Positions 8,032 to 16,083 of a stretch of DNA of 47,301 bases are shown here, piece by piece. The stretch covers positions 1 to 47,301 of the forward strand of contig NZ_BOVL01000008.1 of NCBI RefSeq assembly GCF_019972155.1, written 5' to 3'. Numbering within the stretch: position 1 is the stretch's first letter; every line of letters starts with the position of its first letter. The notes under the pieces are model-generated. The model made no database searches. It worked only from the letters and a program-made list of their open reading frames with translations, and was not told where the DNA came from. The position numbers and the translations under genes were made by a program. The stretch is from Bradyrhizobium sp. RD5-C2. Lineage in GTDB: Bacteria > Pseudomonadota > Alphaproteobacteria > Rhizobiales > Xanthobacteraceae.

Positions 8032-8304
8032 ATGGCTGCCGTCCGCGACAACAAGGCCGAGAGGCGCTTCGAACTCGACACCGAGGGCGGCACAGCCTTT
8101 GCGAATTACCGGCAGACGCCCTCGGCCGTCATCATCACCCATACCGAGACACCGCGCGCCCTGCGCGGCCGCGGCATCGCATCGGAGCTGGTCAGGGGCG
8201 CGCTGGAGCTGATCCGCGCCGACGGCCACAAGGTGATCGCCGGCTGCGGCTTCGTGGTGGACTACCTCGACAAGCATCCGGAATTTGCGGACCTTGCCGG
8301 ATAG
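8032..8304 (+). CDS. Small YjdJ-type GNAT acetyltransferase
   Basis: 90 residues, the short GNAT class (PF14542-like). The acetyl-CoA pyrophosphate loop is RALRGRGIASELVRGALE (R-x-x-G-x-G/A). The family ending is present as KVIAGCGFVVDYLDKHPEFADL. The protein is about half the size of a standard GNAT because it lacks the N-terminal strand-helix region, which is normal for this class. The acceptor substrate is unknown in the family as a whole. It is divergent from the TPR gene and convergent with the FAH-fold gene, so it is probably monocistronic. Confidence 0.85.
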   Translation: MAAVRDNKAERRFELDTEGGTAFANYRQTPSAVIITHTETPRALRGRGIASELVRGALELIRADGHKVIAGCGFVVDYLDKHPEFADLAG

Positions 8305-8318
8305 CGCCCTGCCCGGCG

Positions 8319-9146
8319 TCAAACGATCTTGATCGACATGTCAGGCAGGCCCTCGAGCTTGCAGAGCAGCACGTCGCCCTTGACGACCGGGCCGACATTC
8401 TCCGGCGTTCCGGAATAGATGATGTCACCGGCCTTCAGCTCGAAGGCCTCGGAGAGCTTTGCGATCTGCTCGGCGACGCTCCAGATCATGTTCTTCAGAT
8501 CCGAGTTCTGCCGCACCGCGCCGTTGACCGCGAGCGAGATCGCGCCTTGCGTGAAATGGCCGGTCTTATCAGCCGGATGGATCGGCCCGAGCACCGCGGC
8601 GTGGTCAAAGCTCTTGCCGATCTCCCACGGCTTCTTCTCCGCCGCCATGCCGTTCTGCAAATCGCGCCGCGTCATGTCGAGGCCGAGCGCGTAGCCATAG
8701 ACGTGATCGAGCGCCTTGTCCGCGGGAATGTTGGCACCGCCGGACTTCAGCGCGGCGACCAGCTCGACCTCATGGTGATAGTTCTTGGTCAGCGACGGAT
8801 AGGGATGATCGGCAACCGTGCCGATCGCGACATTTTGGATCGCATCGGTCGGCTTCTGGAAGAAGAACGGCGGCTCGCGCGTCGGATCGGAGCCGCGCTC
8901 GATCGCATGCGCGGCGTAGTTGCGGCCGATGCAGTAGATGCGGCGGACCTGGAACACCTCGCTAGCGCCGACGATCGGGATCGTCACGGCCGGGACCGGA
9001 AACATCGCCTTCGGCGCAGCTTCGGCATGGGCCGGCACGGATTGCGCGGCGGCGCCGGCTAGCGCGAGGGCGCCGGTCGCAAGCATCGTCCGGCGGTCGA
9101 GATCAATCGTGGAAGTTTTCATGGGAGTTCTCTTGGGAGTTTTCAT
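8319..9146 (-). CDS. Tat-signal fumarylacetoacetate hydrolase-fold protein
   Basis: 275 residues. The N-terminus has a twin-arginine-like signal, DLDRRTMLATGALALAGAAA (R18-R19), with likely cleavage after AHA. The FAH fold follows: IYCIGRNYAAHAIE (lid region), metal ligands in KNYHHEVELVAAL (E126, E128) and GYALGLDMTRRDLQ (D157), then DIIYSGTPENVGPV near the C-terminus. FAH-fold enzymes hydrolyse, decarboxylate or isomerise beta-diketo and 2-oxo acids and are normally cytosolic, so an export signal is unusual. The start at 9146 is preferred because AAGGAG lies 7 bases upstream. The next in-frame ATG at 9122 has a poorer site. A short direct repeat makes the first residues MKTPKRTPMKT. Confidence 0.87.
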   Translation of the reverse strand: MKTPKRTPMKTSTIDLDRRTMLATGALALAGAAAQSVPAHAEAAPKAMFPVPAVTIPIVGASEVFQVRRIYCIGRNYAAHAIERGSDPTREPPFFFQKPTDAIQNVAIGTVADHPYPSLTKNYHHEVELVAALKSGGANIPADKALDHVYGYALGLDMTRRDLQNGMAAEKKPWEIGKSFDHAAVLGPIHPADKTGHFTQGAISLAVNGAVRQNSDLKNMIWSVAEQIAKLSEAFELKAGDIIYSGTPENVGPVVKGDVLLCKLEGLPDMSIKIV

Positions 9147-9194
9147 GGGCGTTCTCCTTCTTGTCCGCCGATCTATAGATGCTCGCCAGCCCAT

Positions 9195-9222
9195 AAAAAA
9201 GGGCCCGCGCTGGCGCGGGCCC
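9195..9222 (-). terminator. Rho-independent terminator of DUF3597 gene
   Basis: A 9-bp perfect GC stem (GGGCCCGCG with CGCGGGCCC, 4-base loop) is followed on the minus strand by six T residues. It lies 27 bases after the stop of the DUF3597 gene and before the FAH-fold gene. Confidence 0.9.
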
Positions 9223-9248
9223 TGGCGGTGTGCGGGATGATGATCCCG

Positions 9249-9662
9249 TCAGTGCTTGATATCCGGAGGCAGCTTGCCGCCATTGGCCGCGAGCTTCGTC
9301 ATCACCTGCTTGTGCAGCCAGATGTTCATGCTGGCGGAATCGTTGGTGTCGCCGGTGTAGCCGAGCTCCTTGGCGAGCTCCTTGCGCGCCGACAGGCTGG
9401 AGTCGATGTCGAGCGCCTTCATCAGGTCGACGATCGAGGTCCGCCACTCGAGCTTCTCACCCTTCGCGGCAACCGCCTTGTCGAGGATGGGGGCGACATC
9501 AACGGACTGCGCGGGCGCTGCGCCGGCGGGCACCGCGGCAGGAGACGACGATGCGCTACCGGATCCACCGGCGGGAGCTGCGCTTGTGGCCGTTCCGCCG
9601 GCGGGCGCGGCGCTGGCGCTGCTGCCGAAGATCGCGCCCATGATTTTTCCGAAAATGCTCAT
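9249..9662 (-). CDS. DUF3597 domain protein
   Basis: 137 residues. The N-terminus MSIFGKIMGAIFG is followed by an Ala/Gly/Ser/Pro-rich linker (about 14-50). The conserved C-terminal DUF3597 part follows: VDVAPILDKAVAAKGEKLEW, then SIVDLMKALDIDSSLSARKE, ELGYTGDTNDSASMNIWLHK and KLPPDIKH. A structure of this domain family is helical with no known activity. It has been compared to peptidoglycan-associated or LysM-accompanying proteins, but I see nothing here to assign a role. The start at 9662 has GGGAG 7 bases upstream. It is followed by a strong terminator and is monocistronic. Confidence 0.85.
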   Translation of the reverse strand: MSIFGKIMGAIFGSSASAAPAGGTATSAAPAGGSGSASSSPAAVPAGAAPAQSVDVAPILDKAVAAKGEKLEWRTSIVDLMKALDIDSSLSARKELAKELGYTGDTNDSASMNIWLHKQVMTKLAANGGKLPPDIKH

Positions 9663-9950
9663 CGTTCGCTCCCAAGAGAGTTGAGATGTGAAGGCCACAC
9701 GGCAATCCGCCGGCTGACCGAGGTCGCAGTTTAAGTCTATCGCCCCCTCAATACCTTGCCAATGCGACATTCACCTAAGCGTGAGTGCTTTTGCCGCGGT
9801 TTGGGAGTACCCTCATTGCACAGTTCGCGACACGGCCAGTTCCCTGCTTTGTCTTTCGCGTCTGGCTTGCTCGTGATCGCTTCGAGAGACGGTACGTTTG
9901 TGCCCGCGCGCCGGGCGCAGAATGCGCCCGCCGAGAGGGAGACAACGACC

Positions 9951-10862
9951 ATGGCCACTCCATACCAAGGCAATGTGACATCGATGACGCAGAGCGGACA
10001 AGGCGCCGCATCTGCGCCGGTTATTCGCACCATCGGCCTGTCCGATTTGCATCAAGCGCTGCGTCTCGGCTGGGAAGACTTCAAGGCAGTACCAAGCCAC
10101 GCCATCATCCTCTGTCTGATCTATCCGGTGCTCGGCATCGTGCTTGCGCGCACTGTGCACGGCTATTCCGTGCTGCCCCTGCTGTTTCCGCTGGCCGCGG
10201 GCTTTGCCCTGCTCGGCCCGTTCGCCGCAATCGGCCTCTACGAGATGAGCCGCCGCCGCGAGGATGGCGGTGAGGCATCCGCGTGGGATGCCATTCAGGT
10301 CTTCCGCTCGCCGTCGTTCGGCGCGATGCTCGGAGTCGGAACGTTGCTGTTCGCACTGTTCGTGACCTGGATCGCCACCGCGCAGGCGATCTACACCGCT
10401 GTGTTCGGCTATGCGGTTGCGGCCGACATTCCCGATTTTGCCACGCGCGTGCTGACCACCACGCAAGGCTGGTGGCTGATCGTGGTCGGCTGCAGTGTCG
10501 GCTTCCTGTTCGCGCTCGTCGCGCTTTGCATCAGCGTGGTCGCCTTCCCCATGATGCTCGACCGCCAGGCAAGCGCCGGCGAAGCCATGGTGACGTCGAT
10601 GCGCGCCGTTGCACAAAACCCGGTGCCGATGGCGGCCTGGGGTCTTATCGTCGCGGTGTTGCTGTTGCTCGGCACGATCCCGTTCTTCCTCGGCCTTGCC
10701 GTCGTGATCCCCCTGCTCGGTCACGCCACCTGGCATCTGTATCGCGAGGTCATCGTCAAGGATCCGAACGCTCGGCCGGTGATCCCCGAGCCGCGCGAAC
10801 GCAAGCCCGCCGCCGACTTCCCGGCCAACCTGTTCCCGTGGCGGCGCAGCGATCGCGGCTAA
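9951..10862 (+). CDS. DUF2189 multi-pass inner membrane protein
   Basis: 303 residues. A cytosolic N-terminal stretch with PVIRTIGLSDLHQALRLGWEDF is the entry motif of the DUF2189 family. About six transmembrane helices follow, for example IILCLIYPVLGIVLA, LLFPLAAGFALLGPF, MLGVGTLLFALFVTWI, WWLIVVGCSVGFLFALVAL and WGLIVAVLLLLGTIPFFLG. The C-terminal tail is basic and proline-rich. In other bacteria the family sits near cytochrome oxidase genes, but none is present here. The ATG at 9951 follows GAGAGGGAG at good spacing; the frame is open further upstream without family similarity. A terminator follows at 10899. Confidence 0.85.
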   Translation: MATPYQGNVTSMTQSGQGAASAPVIRTIGLSDLHQALRLGWEDFKAVPSHAIILCLIYPVLGIVLARTVHGYSVLPLLFPLAAGFALLGPFAAIGLYEMSRRREDGGEASAWDAIQVFRSPSFGAMLGVGTLLFALFVTWIATAQAIYTAVFGYAVAADIPDFATRVLTTTQGWWLIVVGCSVGFLFALVALCISVVAFPMMLDRQASAGEAMVTSMRAVAQNPVPMAAWGLIVAVLLLLGTIPFFLGLAVVIPLLGHATWHLYREVIVKDPNARPVIPEPRERKPAADFPANLFPWRRSDRG

Positions 10863-10898
10863 GCGCCCGTTAACCCGAACGCGTAAACGCCAAAGCAA

Positions 10899-10930
10899 CC
10901 GCCGGCCGATTATATTCGGCCGGCGGTTTG
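10899..10930 (+). terminator. Hairpin terminator after DUF2189 gene
   Basis: An 11-bp perfect stem (CCGCCGGCCGA with TCGGCCGGCGG) encloses a 6-base TTATAT loop and is followed by TTTGTCGTT. It lies 37 bases after the stop codon. Confidence 0.8.
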
Positions 10931-11095
10931 TCGTTCCGGATCGTCAAATGGGTGTGAAATTGGCGTGGCATTTGCAGCGTTGCCCGAGATAAACGGCTCG
11001 ATCACGAGCCATGTTTTGGCCGCTGTTGCCGCGAACATACCCGCCGGGTTTCGCGACCAATCGATGACATCGCAGACTCCGGAGTGAAATTGCCT

Positions 11096-11911
11096 ATGAC
11101 CTCTCGTTTTTCCATTCGCGCGCTCGCCATCGGGGCGTGGCTCTTGACCTCGACCGCGTCTGCGCTCGCCGCCCAATGCGGCACGGGCACGTTCGAGTCC
11201 TGGCTCGACGACTTCAAGAAGGAGGCCGTGACCAAGGGTATTTCGCAGAACGCAATCCAGGCCGGGCTGAATGGCGTCACACAGGACAAGGCTATCCTGG
11301 CGCGCGACCATTCCCAGCAGGTGTTCAGCCAGACCTTCGAGCAGTTCTCGGGTCGCATGGTGCCGCCGCGGCTCAATCGCGGCTCCGACATGATGAAGCG
11401 CTACGGCTCGGTGCTGTCGCGGATCGAGGAAGCCTACGGCGTGCCCGGTGAAATCCTGGTCGCGATCTGGGGGCTCGAAACCGATTTCGGCGTCAACACC
11501 GGCAAGTTTCAGACCATGCGCTCGCTGGCGACGCTGGCCTATGATTGCCGCCGCTCCGACATGTTCAAGGCCGAACTGATGGATGCGTTGCGCATCGTCG
11601 AGCGTGGCGATCTCGCACCGCAGGAGATGCGCGGCGCCTGGGCCGGCGAGATCGGCCAGACCCAATTCATGCCGTCGTCCTACATCAAGTTCGCGGTCGA
11701 TTTCGACGGCAACGGCAAACGCGACCTCTTGCACAACGTGCCTGACGTGCTGGCCTCGACGGCGAACTTCCTGAAGAGCTACGGCTGGAAGAAGGGCAAA
11801 GGCTGGGAGCCCGGCAGCGAGAATTTCGCAGTCATCCAGCAGTGGAACAAGAGCGAGGTGTACGCCAAGACGATCGGCTACTTCGCCACCCAGCTCGCCA
11901 AGGCTCCGTAG
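11096..11911 (+). CDS. MltB-family lytic murein transglycosylase
   Basis: 271 residues with a signal peptide (about 1-26, ending ALAAQ). The SLT_2/MltB catalytic domain is complete. The catalytic glutamate is E128 in IWGLETDFGVNTG. SLATLAYDCRRSDMF and GAWAGEIGQTQFMPSSY follow, and FDGNGKRDLL resembles the EF-hand-like segment of MltB. The enzyme cleaves the MurNAc-GlcNAc glycan bond non-hydrolytically to give 1,6-anhydroMurNAc ends. These feed the recycling enzyme NagZ, which is also encoded in this window. No C-terminal peptidoglycan-binding domain is present. No lipobox is obvious; the first cysteine, C28, follows AAQ. A GTG at 11084 is an alternative start. Confidence 0.92.
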   Translation: MTSRFSIRALAIGAWLLTSTASALAAQCGTGTFESWLDDFKKEAVTKGISQNAIQAGLNGVTQDKAILARDHSQQVFSQTFEQFSGRMVPPRLNRGSDMMKRYGSVLSRIEEAYGVPGEILVAIWGLETDFGVNTGKFQTMRSLATLAYDCRRSDMFKAELMDALRIVERGDLAPQEMRGAWAGEIGQTQFMPSSYIKFAVDFDGNGKRDLLHNVPDVLASTANFLKSYGWKKGKGWEPGSENFAVIQQWNKSEVYAKTIGYFATQLAKAP

Positions 11912-12012
11912 CGCCCTAGAGAGCACACCGTCTTGCGCCAGCGGCGAGCCAAGAACGCGAAACGCGGACCGCGCCTCCGGTTCGATCAGTACCGATCCCG
12001 CTAGGATCAATC

Positions 12013-12046
12013 AAAAAGGGCCGATTGCCCCAGGCAATCGGCCCTT
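12013..12046 (-). terminator. Strong hairpin terminator
   Basis: A 12-bp perfect stem (GGGCCGATTGCC with GGCAATCGGCCC) has a 3-base loop and a T-run on the minus strand. It lies 19 bases beyond the stop of the small exported protein gene. The stem may also stop transcripts arriving from the MltB gene, although there is no T-run in that direction. Confidence 0.88.
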
Positions 12047-12064
12047 ATCGCCATGATCAAAAGC

Positions 12065-12340
12065 TTACTTCGCCATGCTCTCTTCGGCGGCCTTGCTGAG
12101 GTGCGCGCCGCATGCGCCCCACTTGTTGTTCAGCATTGCATCCTGCGCGAGCGAGACTTCCTTCTCCGCCGCGAATTTGACCTCATTGTCGGCCATAGCT
12201 TCAACTGCAGCTTCAGTCTTGCCGAAATTGGCACCGCTGCAGCCGACGCCCATATGATGACGATGAGCGGCCTGGGCGGGAGCAGCGACAGCGTAAGCAA
12301 CGGCAGCCATGGCGGCCGCGGCGATGAATGTTTTAATCAT
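12065..12340 (-). CDS. Small exported protein of unknown function
   Basis: 91 residues. A clear signal peptide (MIKTFIAAAAMAAVAYAVAAP, cleavage after AQA) leaves a mature protein of about 67 residues. The mature part begins with a His-rich AHRHHMGVGCSGANFG and ends with a helix SLAQDAMLNNKWGACGAHLS. Its two cysteines could form a disulfide, and the HRHH cluster could bind metal. I do not recognise the family. An ATG at 12352 would add four residues. The gene has its own strong terminator and is probably monocistronic. Confidence 0.7.
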   Translation of the reverse strand: MIKTFIAAAAMAAVAYAVAAPAQAAHRHHMGVGCSGANFGKTEAAVEAMADNEVKFAAEKEVSLAQDAMLNNKWGACGAHLSKAAEESMAK

Positions 12341-13096
12341 GGGATGATCCATCTCTTGTTCTTGGACAGATCCCTGCGTGATTGCGGAATCTGCAGCGCG
12401 ATTATTCGCTGTTCCCGGCACCGTTCAGAATGAACTTCGCGCGATACGAATGTGATCGGCGCTGCACGCGGATCGCGCATGCGTTGCATAGTGTTTCGAT
12501 TACATGTCGGTAAGGAAGCGGCGCCGCATTAGCTTTGCTGCCAACGTTCACTTCAATCGAATGCACTTCCGATAATCCTCAGCACGTTCCGTGCGACACG
12601 GCCGGACGCGACGGGGATCCGCGCGTCGCGCATAACCGAATTACCTCTCACGTCAATGCGACTGATTGACGCCCCGCCGACCCATGGGGGCGCCCGTACC
12701 ATAAGATGAATATATAATCGCTTCTATGACATCCTGTCGCATGCGAATCACGCATGGAACACAGCGACGTGATCCGGCCAGCGAGGTCGCCGGAAAACTT
12801 GATTGGACGGTCTTCAATTACCATATATGACGCCTGATCCGGCTTACCAAATTTCTATCAACCAACTGATTTCAGGAACGTTTTTGTAATGCGCGCCGCA
12901 TCGGCGGAACTTCCGTTTACGGGCGTGCTCGGCAAGCGCCAAACGGTTAATCGAAACTTACCGTCGCCATGCGTTTTGGGTCTAGCTGCATCGCACCATT
13001 GGAACTACTGCGGCGCACCATATCATCTATATTCACTTCAACGATGAGGCTTTTGAAAAGCTGAATCTGAATTGCTAGAATTACTAGGAGACTACC
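12341..13096. other. Long intergenic region without a gene
   Basis: About 750 bases between the small exported protein gene and the DUF1127 gene. I see no ORF with protein-like composition on either strand. The stretch is richer in A/T than its surroundings, especially 12690-12860 and 12940-13080, and carries stop codons in all frames. It probably holds promoters for the divergent flanking genes and could hide a small RNA. I found no hairpin-plus-T-run that would define one. Confidence 0.5.
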
Positions 13097-13249
13097 ATGT
13101 TGCTCTCGCTCATCCGCATGATCCAGGCTTTCCGGGATTATCAGCGCAATGTCAGCGAACTGTCCCAGCTCAGCGATCGCGAACTGGCCGATATCGGCCT
13201 CGACCGCTCGGACATTCCGCGCGTTGCCGCCGGTACCTACAACGGCTAA
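13097..13249 (+). CDS. DUF1127 family small basic protein
   Basis: 50 residues, beginning at an ATG preceded by AGGAG at 13086. The sequence MLLSLIRMIQAFRDYQRNVS, then ELSQLSDRELADIGLDRSDI is the complete DUF1127 motif (L-x-x-L-x-D-x-x-L-x-D-I-G-[IL]-x-R-x-[DE]-I). Family members of this length act in alphaproteobacteria as small RNA-interacting regulators, with links to phosphate, stress or carbon metabolism. Which process applies here cannot be told from sequence. The gene stands alone after a long A/T-rich upstream region and is closed by a terminator at 13275. Confidence 0.9.
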   Translation: MLLSLIRMIQAFRDYQRNVSELSQLSDRELADIGLDRSDIPRVAAGTYNG

Positions 13250-13274
13250 TCGGCCGCAAGCCATCTAATGAACG

Positions 13275-13310
13275 GATAACGCCCGCTTACACAGCGGGCG
13301 TTATCGTTTT
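13275..13310 (+). terminator. Terminator after DUF1127 gene
   Basis: A 13-bp perfect stem (GATAACGCCCGCT with AGCGGGCGTTATC) with a 5-base loop is followed by GTTTT. It lies 26 bases after the DUF1127 stop codon. Confidence 0.9.
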
Positions 13311-13356
13311 CAGAGCCCATCCCGTTCCGAACGGGGTCGGAACGGGATGGGCTCTG
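13311..13356. repeat. 20-bp perfect hairpin upstream of trmFO
   Basis: The left arm 13311-13330 (CAGAGCCCATCCCGTTCCGA) is exactly complementary to the right arm 13337-13356, with a 6-base ACGGGG loop. It begins directly after the DUF1127 terminator. It is followed at about 13370-13405 by GACGCGTTTTCTTCACGCGA and ACCGGTACCCACTTCGC, which resemble a second interspersed palindromic repeat common in Bradyrhizobium. There is no T-run, so it is not an ordinary terminator. Confidence 0.85.
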
Positions 13357-13465
13357 GTCCTAGGCTTGACGCGTTTTCTTCACGCGAACCGGTACCCACT
13401 TCGCTTGAACACGCACTGCTGCAGTTTCAGATGCATATGGTCTCGAAACGCGGTAACGCTGCGCG

Positions 13466-14899
13466 ATGACACCGCATCAATCCTCTTCCCAACCCGTGCA
13501 CATCGTGGGCGCGGGGCTCGCCGGCTCGGAAGCCGCCTGGCAGGTTGCCAATTCCGGCGTCCGTGCCGTCCTGCATGAAATGCGCCCGCACCGGATGACC
13601 GAGGCGCATCGGACCGAAGGCTGCGCCGAACTGGTCTGCTCGAATTCCTTCCGCTCCGACGATGCCGCAAACAACGCGGTCGGGCTGCTGCACGCCGAGA
13701 TGCGGCGGCTGGGCTCGCTGATCATGCGCTCGGCCGATGCCAACCAGGTGCCCGCCGGCGGCGCGCTGGCGGTCGACCGCGACGGCTTCTCCGCTGCCGT
13801 CACAAAAGCCCTGAACGAACATCCGCTGATCGAGATCAGCCGCGAGGAGGTTGCGGGCCTGCCGCCGGCCGACTGGAGCAACGTGATCGTCGCTACCGGT
13901 CCCCTCACCTCGGCGCCGCTCGCCGACGCCATCAGGCAGCTCACCGACGAGAACGCGCTGGCCTTCTTCGATGCGATAGCACCGATCGTGCACAAGGATT
14001 CCATCGACATGTCGGTGGCCTGGTTTCAGTCGCGCTACGACAAGGTGGGTCCGGGTGGCACCGGCGCCGATTACATCAACTGCCCGATGACCAAGGAGCA
14101 ATATGACGCCTTCGTCGCGGCGCTGCTCGACGGCGAGAAGGTCGACTTCAAGGATTGGGAGACCAACACGCCCTATTTCGACGGCTGCCTGCCGGTCGAA
14201 GTGATGGCCGAGCGCGGTCCGGAGACGCTGCGCCACGGGCCGATGAAGCCGGTTGGCTTGACCAATCCGCACAATCCGACGGTCAAGGCCTATGCGATCG
14301 TCCAGCTGCGGCAGGACAACAAGCTCGGCACCCTCTACAACATCGTCGGTTTCCAGACCAAGCTGAAGCATGGCGCGCAGCAGCGCGTGTTCCGCACCAT
14401 CCCGGGCCTCGAGAATGCGGAGTTCGCGCGCCTCGGCGGCCTGCATCGCAACACCTTCCTGAATTCTCCGAAACTGCTCGATAGCCAGCTGCGCCTGCGC
14501 GCGCAGCCGCGGCTGCGTTTCGCCGGTCAGATGACGGGCTGCGAGGGTTACGTCGAGTCGGCCAGCGTCGGCCTGGTTGCCGGCCTCTGCGCTGCCGCCG
14601 ACATGCGCGGCGCCGCGCTGACTCCACCGCCCGCCACCACCGCGCTCGGCGCGCTGCTCGGCCACATCACCGGTGGCCATATCGAAACCATCGACGCCGG
14701 GACCCGCTCGTTCCAGCCGATGAACATCAATTTCGGTCTGTTCCCGCCGCTGGCGAGTGCTCCGACCAAGAAGCCGGACGGTTCGCGGCTGCGCGGCAAC
14801 GAGAAGACGGTTGCGAAGAAGCAAGCGATCAGCGCGCGGGCACTCGCCGACCTCGATCACTGGATCGCAGAGCACCTGCGCGTTGCGGCAGCGGCCTGA
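13466..14899 (+). CDS. trmFO: tRNA (uracil-5-)-methyltransferase TrmFO
   Basis: 477 residues, cytosolic. The enzyme makes m5U54 in the T-loop of tRNA using methylenetetrahydrofolate and FADH2. The FAD-binding Rossmann motif is [14 protein letters not shown] (residues 12-25). The catalytic-cysteine motif is [19 protein letters not shown] (C58). [13 protein letters not shown], a central [16 protein letters not shown] with a second conserved cysteine, and the C-terminal [20 protein letters not shown] all match the family, as does the length. The start is at 13466; no strong Shine-Dalgarno is visible. The kinase-like gene begins 5 bp after its stop and is probably co-transcribed. Confidence 0.96.
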   Translation: MTPHQSSSQPVHIVGAGLAGSEAAWQVANSGVRAVLHEMRPHRMTEAHRTEGCAELVCSNSFRSDDAANNAVGLLHAEMRRLGSLIMRSADANQVPAGGALAVDRDGFSAAVTKALNEHPLIEISREEVAGLPPADWSNVIVATGPLTSAPLADAIRQLTDENALAFFDAIAPIVHKDSIDMSVAWFQSRYDKVGPGGTGADYINCPMTKEQYDAFVAALLDGEKVDFKDWETNTPYFDGCLPVEVMAERGPETLRHGPMKPVGLTNPHNPTVKAYAIVQLRQDNKLGTLYNIVGFQTKLKHGAQQRVFRTIPGLENAEFARLGGLHRNTFLNSPKLLDSQLRLRAQPRLRFAGQMTGCEGYVESASVGLVAGLCAAADMRGAALTPPPATTALGALLGHITGGHIETIDAGTRSFQPMNINFGLFPPLASAPTKKPDGSRLRGNEKTVAKKQAISARALADLDHWIAEHLRVAAAA

Positions 14900-14904
14900 C
14901 AGTC

Positions 14905-16008
14905 ATGAGCTTGCCGAAAGACGACGACGCCACCCTGTCGGCGCGATGGAGCCAGGGCGTGCTGCTCAAGCGCGACGTGTTCTCGACGGTCGAGCGCGGC
15001 CGTTTCCGGACCGATGGCGGCGAGGTCGAGGGCGTGCTGCGCCGGCTCGATCAGGTGCCGTTCTGGTCGTTCGCCGTGGCGCTGCATCTGTTCTCGCGCG
15101 AACGCCGCGCGTTGACCCTGGCGCGCGGTCTCGACGTCGGCCCCAAGCTGTTGTGGGCAGGCAGGCGCGCGCTGGTGCGCGGCTTCATCGACGGCGCGGC
15201 GCTGCATCTGGCGAAGCCGCATGGCGACGTCGCCTATTTCCGCTCCGCCAAGGCCGCCCTGCGCAAGCTGCATCGCGCCGGCATCTGCCACAACGACCTC
15301 GCCAAGGAGCAGAACTGGCTGGTCGGCCGCGACGGCCGCGCCTACCTCACCGACTTCCAGCTTGCTGCCTGCTTCAAGACCCGAAGCCGGCTGTTCCGCA
15401 TCGCGGCCTATGAGGATCTGCGGCATCTGTTGAAGCACAAGCGCAGCTACGCGCCGGAGGCGTTGACGCCGAAGGAGCGCAAGGTGCTCGCGAAGAAGTC
15501 CGCGGTCGCCAGCGTCTGGCTCAAGACCGGCAAGAAGGTCTATCAGGCGATCACCCGCGGCATCTTCAATTTCACCGACCGCGAAGGTGGCGGCCGGCGA
15601 CTGGTCAACGACGCGCCGGTGCTGGTCGATTTGATCCGCAGGAATCCGGACGTGCGCGACACCGCGATCGTCGCCTTTGCCGATCGGCGCGTCGGCGTCG
15701 GACTCTACGCCTTCGTCGAGGCCGACCAGTCCGCGCTGGAGAAGACGCTGCGCAGCGAGCTTGCCGGGGCCAAGGGCGTCAAGCCGCCCGAACACATCCA
15801 GATCGTGCATGCATTGCCGCGCGATGCGGCCGGCAAGCCGCGCACCGAAATCCTGCAGCTCGTCGCCATGAATCAGATCGACTTGATCGAGCCGATGATG
15901 CGCAGCGACGCCGATCGCGAGTTCCTCAAGGACATCCTCGAGCAACGCAAGAATCTGCGCGACCGCTTCAATTTTGAAGTCGCCGAGATGGATCGGCCGG
16001 CGCGCTGA
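14905..16008 (+). CDS. Kinase-like protein with C-terminal AMP-synthetase lid-like domain
   Basis: 367 residues, cytosolic. Residues about 25-215 are a small protein-kinase-like fold. The catalytic loop is HRAGICHNDLAKEQNWLV (H129, D131, N137), and the metal-binding motif is YLTDFQLA (D150, with Q in place of the DFG glycine). No classical glycine-rich loop is visible, as in RIO or Kdo kinases. Residues about 236-320 are unrelated to kinases. LVDLIRRNPDVRDTAIVAFA, then GLYAFVEAD, HIQIVHALPRDAAGKPRTEI follow the order of the C-terminal lid of acyl-CoA synthetases (compare ALPKSGYGKVPKR in the synthetase at 4562-6142). K311 occupies the catalytic-lysine position. No adenylation core is present. 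Its place 5 bp after trmFO suggests co-expression. Substrate unknown. Confidence 0.82.
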   Translation: MSLPKDDDATLSARWSQGVLLKRDVFSTVERGRFRTDGGEVEGVLRRLDQVPFWSFAVALHLFSRERRALTLARGLDVGPKLLWAGRRALVRGFIDGAALHLAKPHGDVAYFRSAKAALRKLHRAGICHNDLAKEQNWLVGRDGRAYLTDFQLAACFKTRSRLFRIAAYEDLRHLLKHKRSYAPEALTPKERKVLAKKSAVASVWLKTGKKVYQAITRGIFNFTDREGGGRRLVNDAPVLVDLIRRNPDVRDTAIVAFADRRVGVGLYAFVEADQSALEKTLRSELAGAKGVKPPEHIQIVHALPRDAAGKPRTEILQLVAMNQIDLIEPMMRSDADREFLKDILEQRKNLRDRFNFEVAEMDRPAR

Positions 16009-16083
16009 AGCGCGCGCACTCTCGACAAACGCAGCTCGAAGCGCCAATCTTGTGAGGGCTAGCGCGCTCAAGGGACAAGCTTA

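Noticed and set aside
13053..13081. TTGAAA-17-TAGAAT as a sigma-70-like promoter for the DUF1127 gene
   Set aside because: The spacing is ideal, but transcription would begin at about 13088, inside the AGGAG ribosome binding site (13086-13090), leaving too short a leader. The promoter probably lies further upstream.
12947..13264. Minus-strand open frame of 105 codons opposite the DUF1127 gene
   Set aside because: It is antisense to a gene with a complete family motif, a good ribosome binding site and a terminator; the minus-strand product has no recognisable domain.
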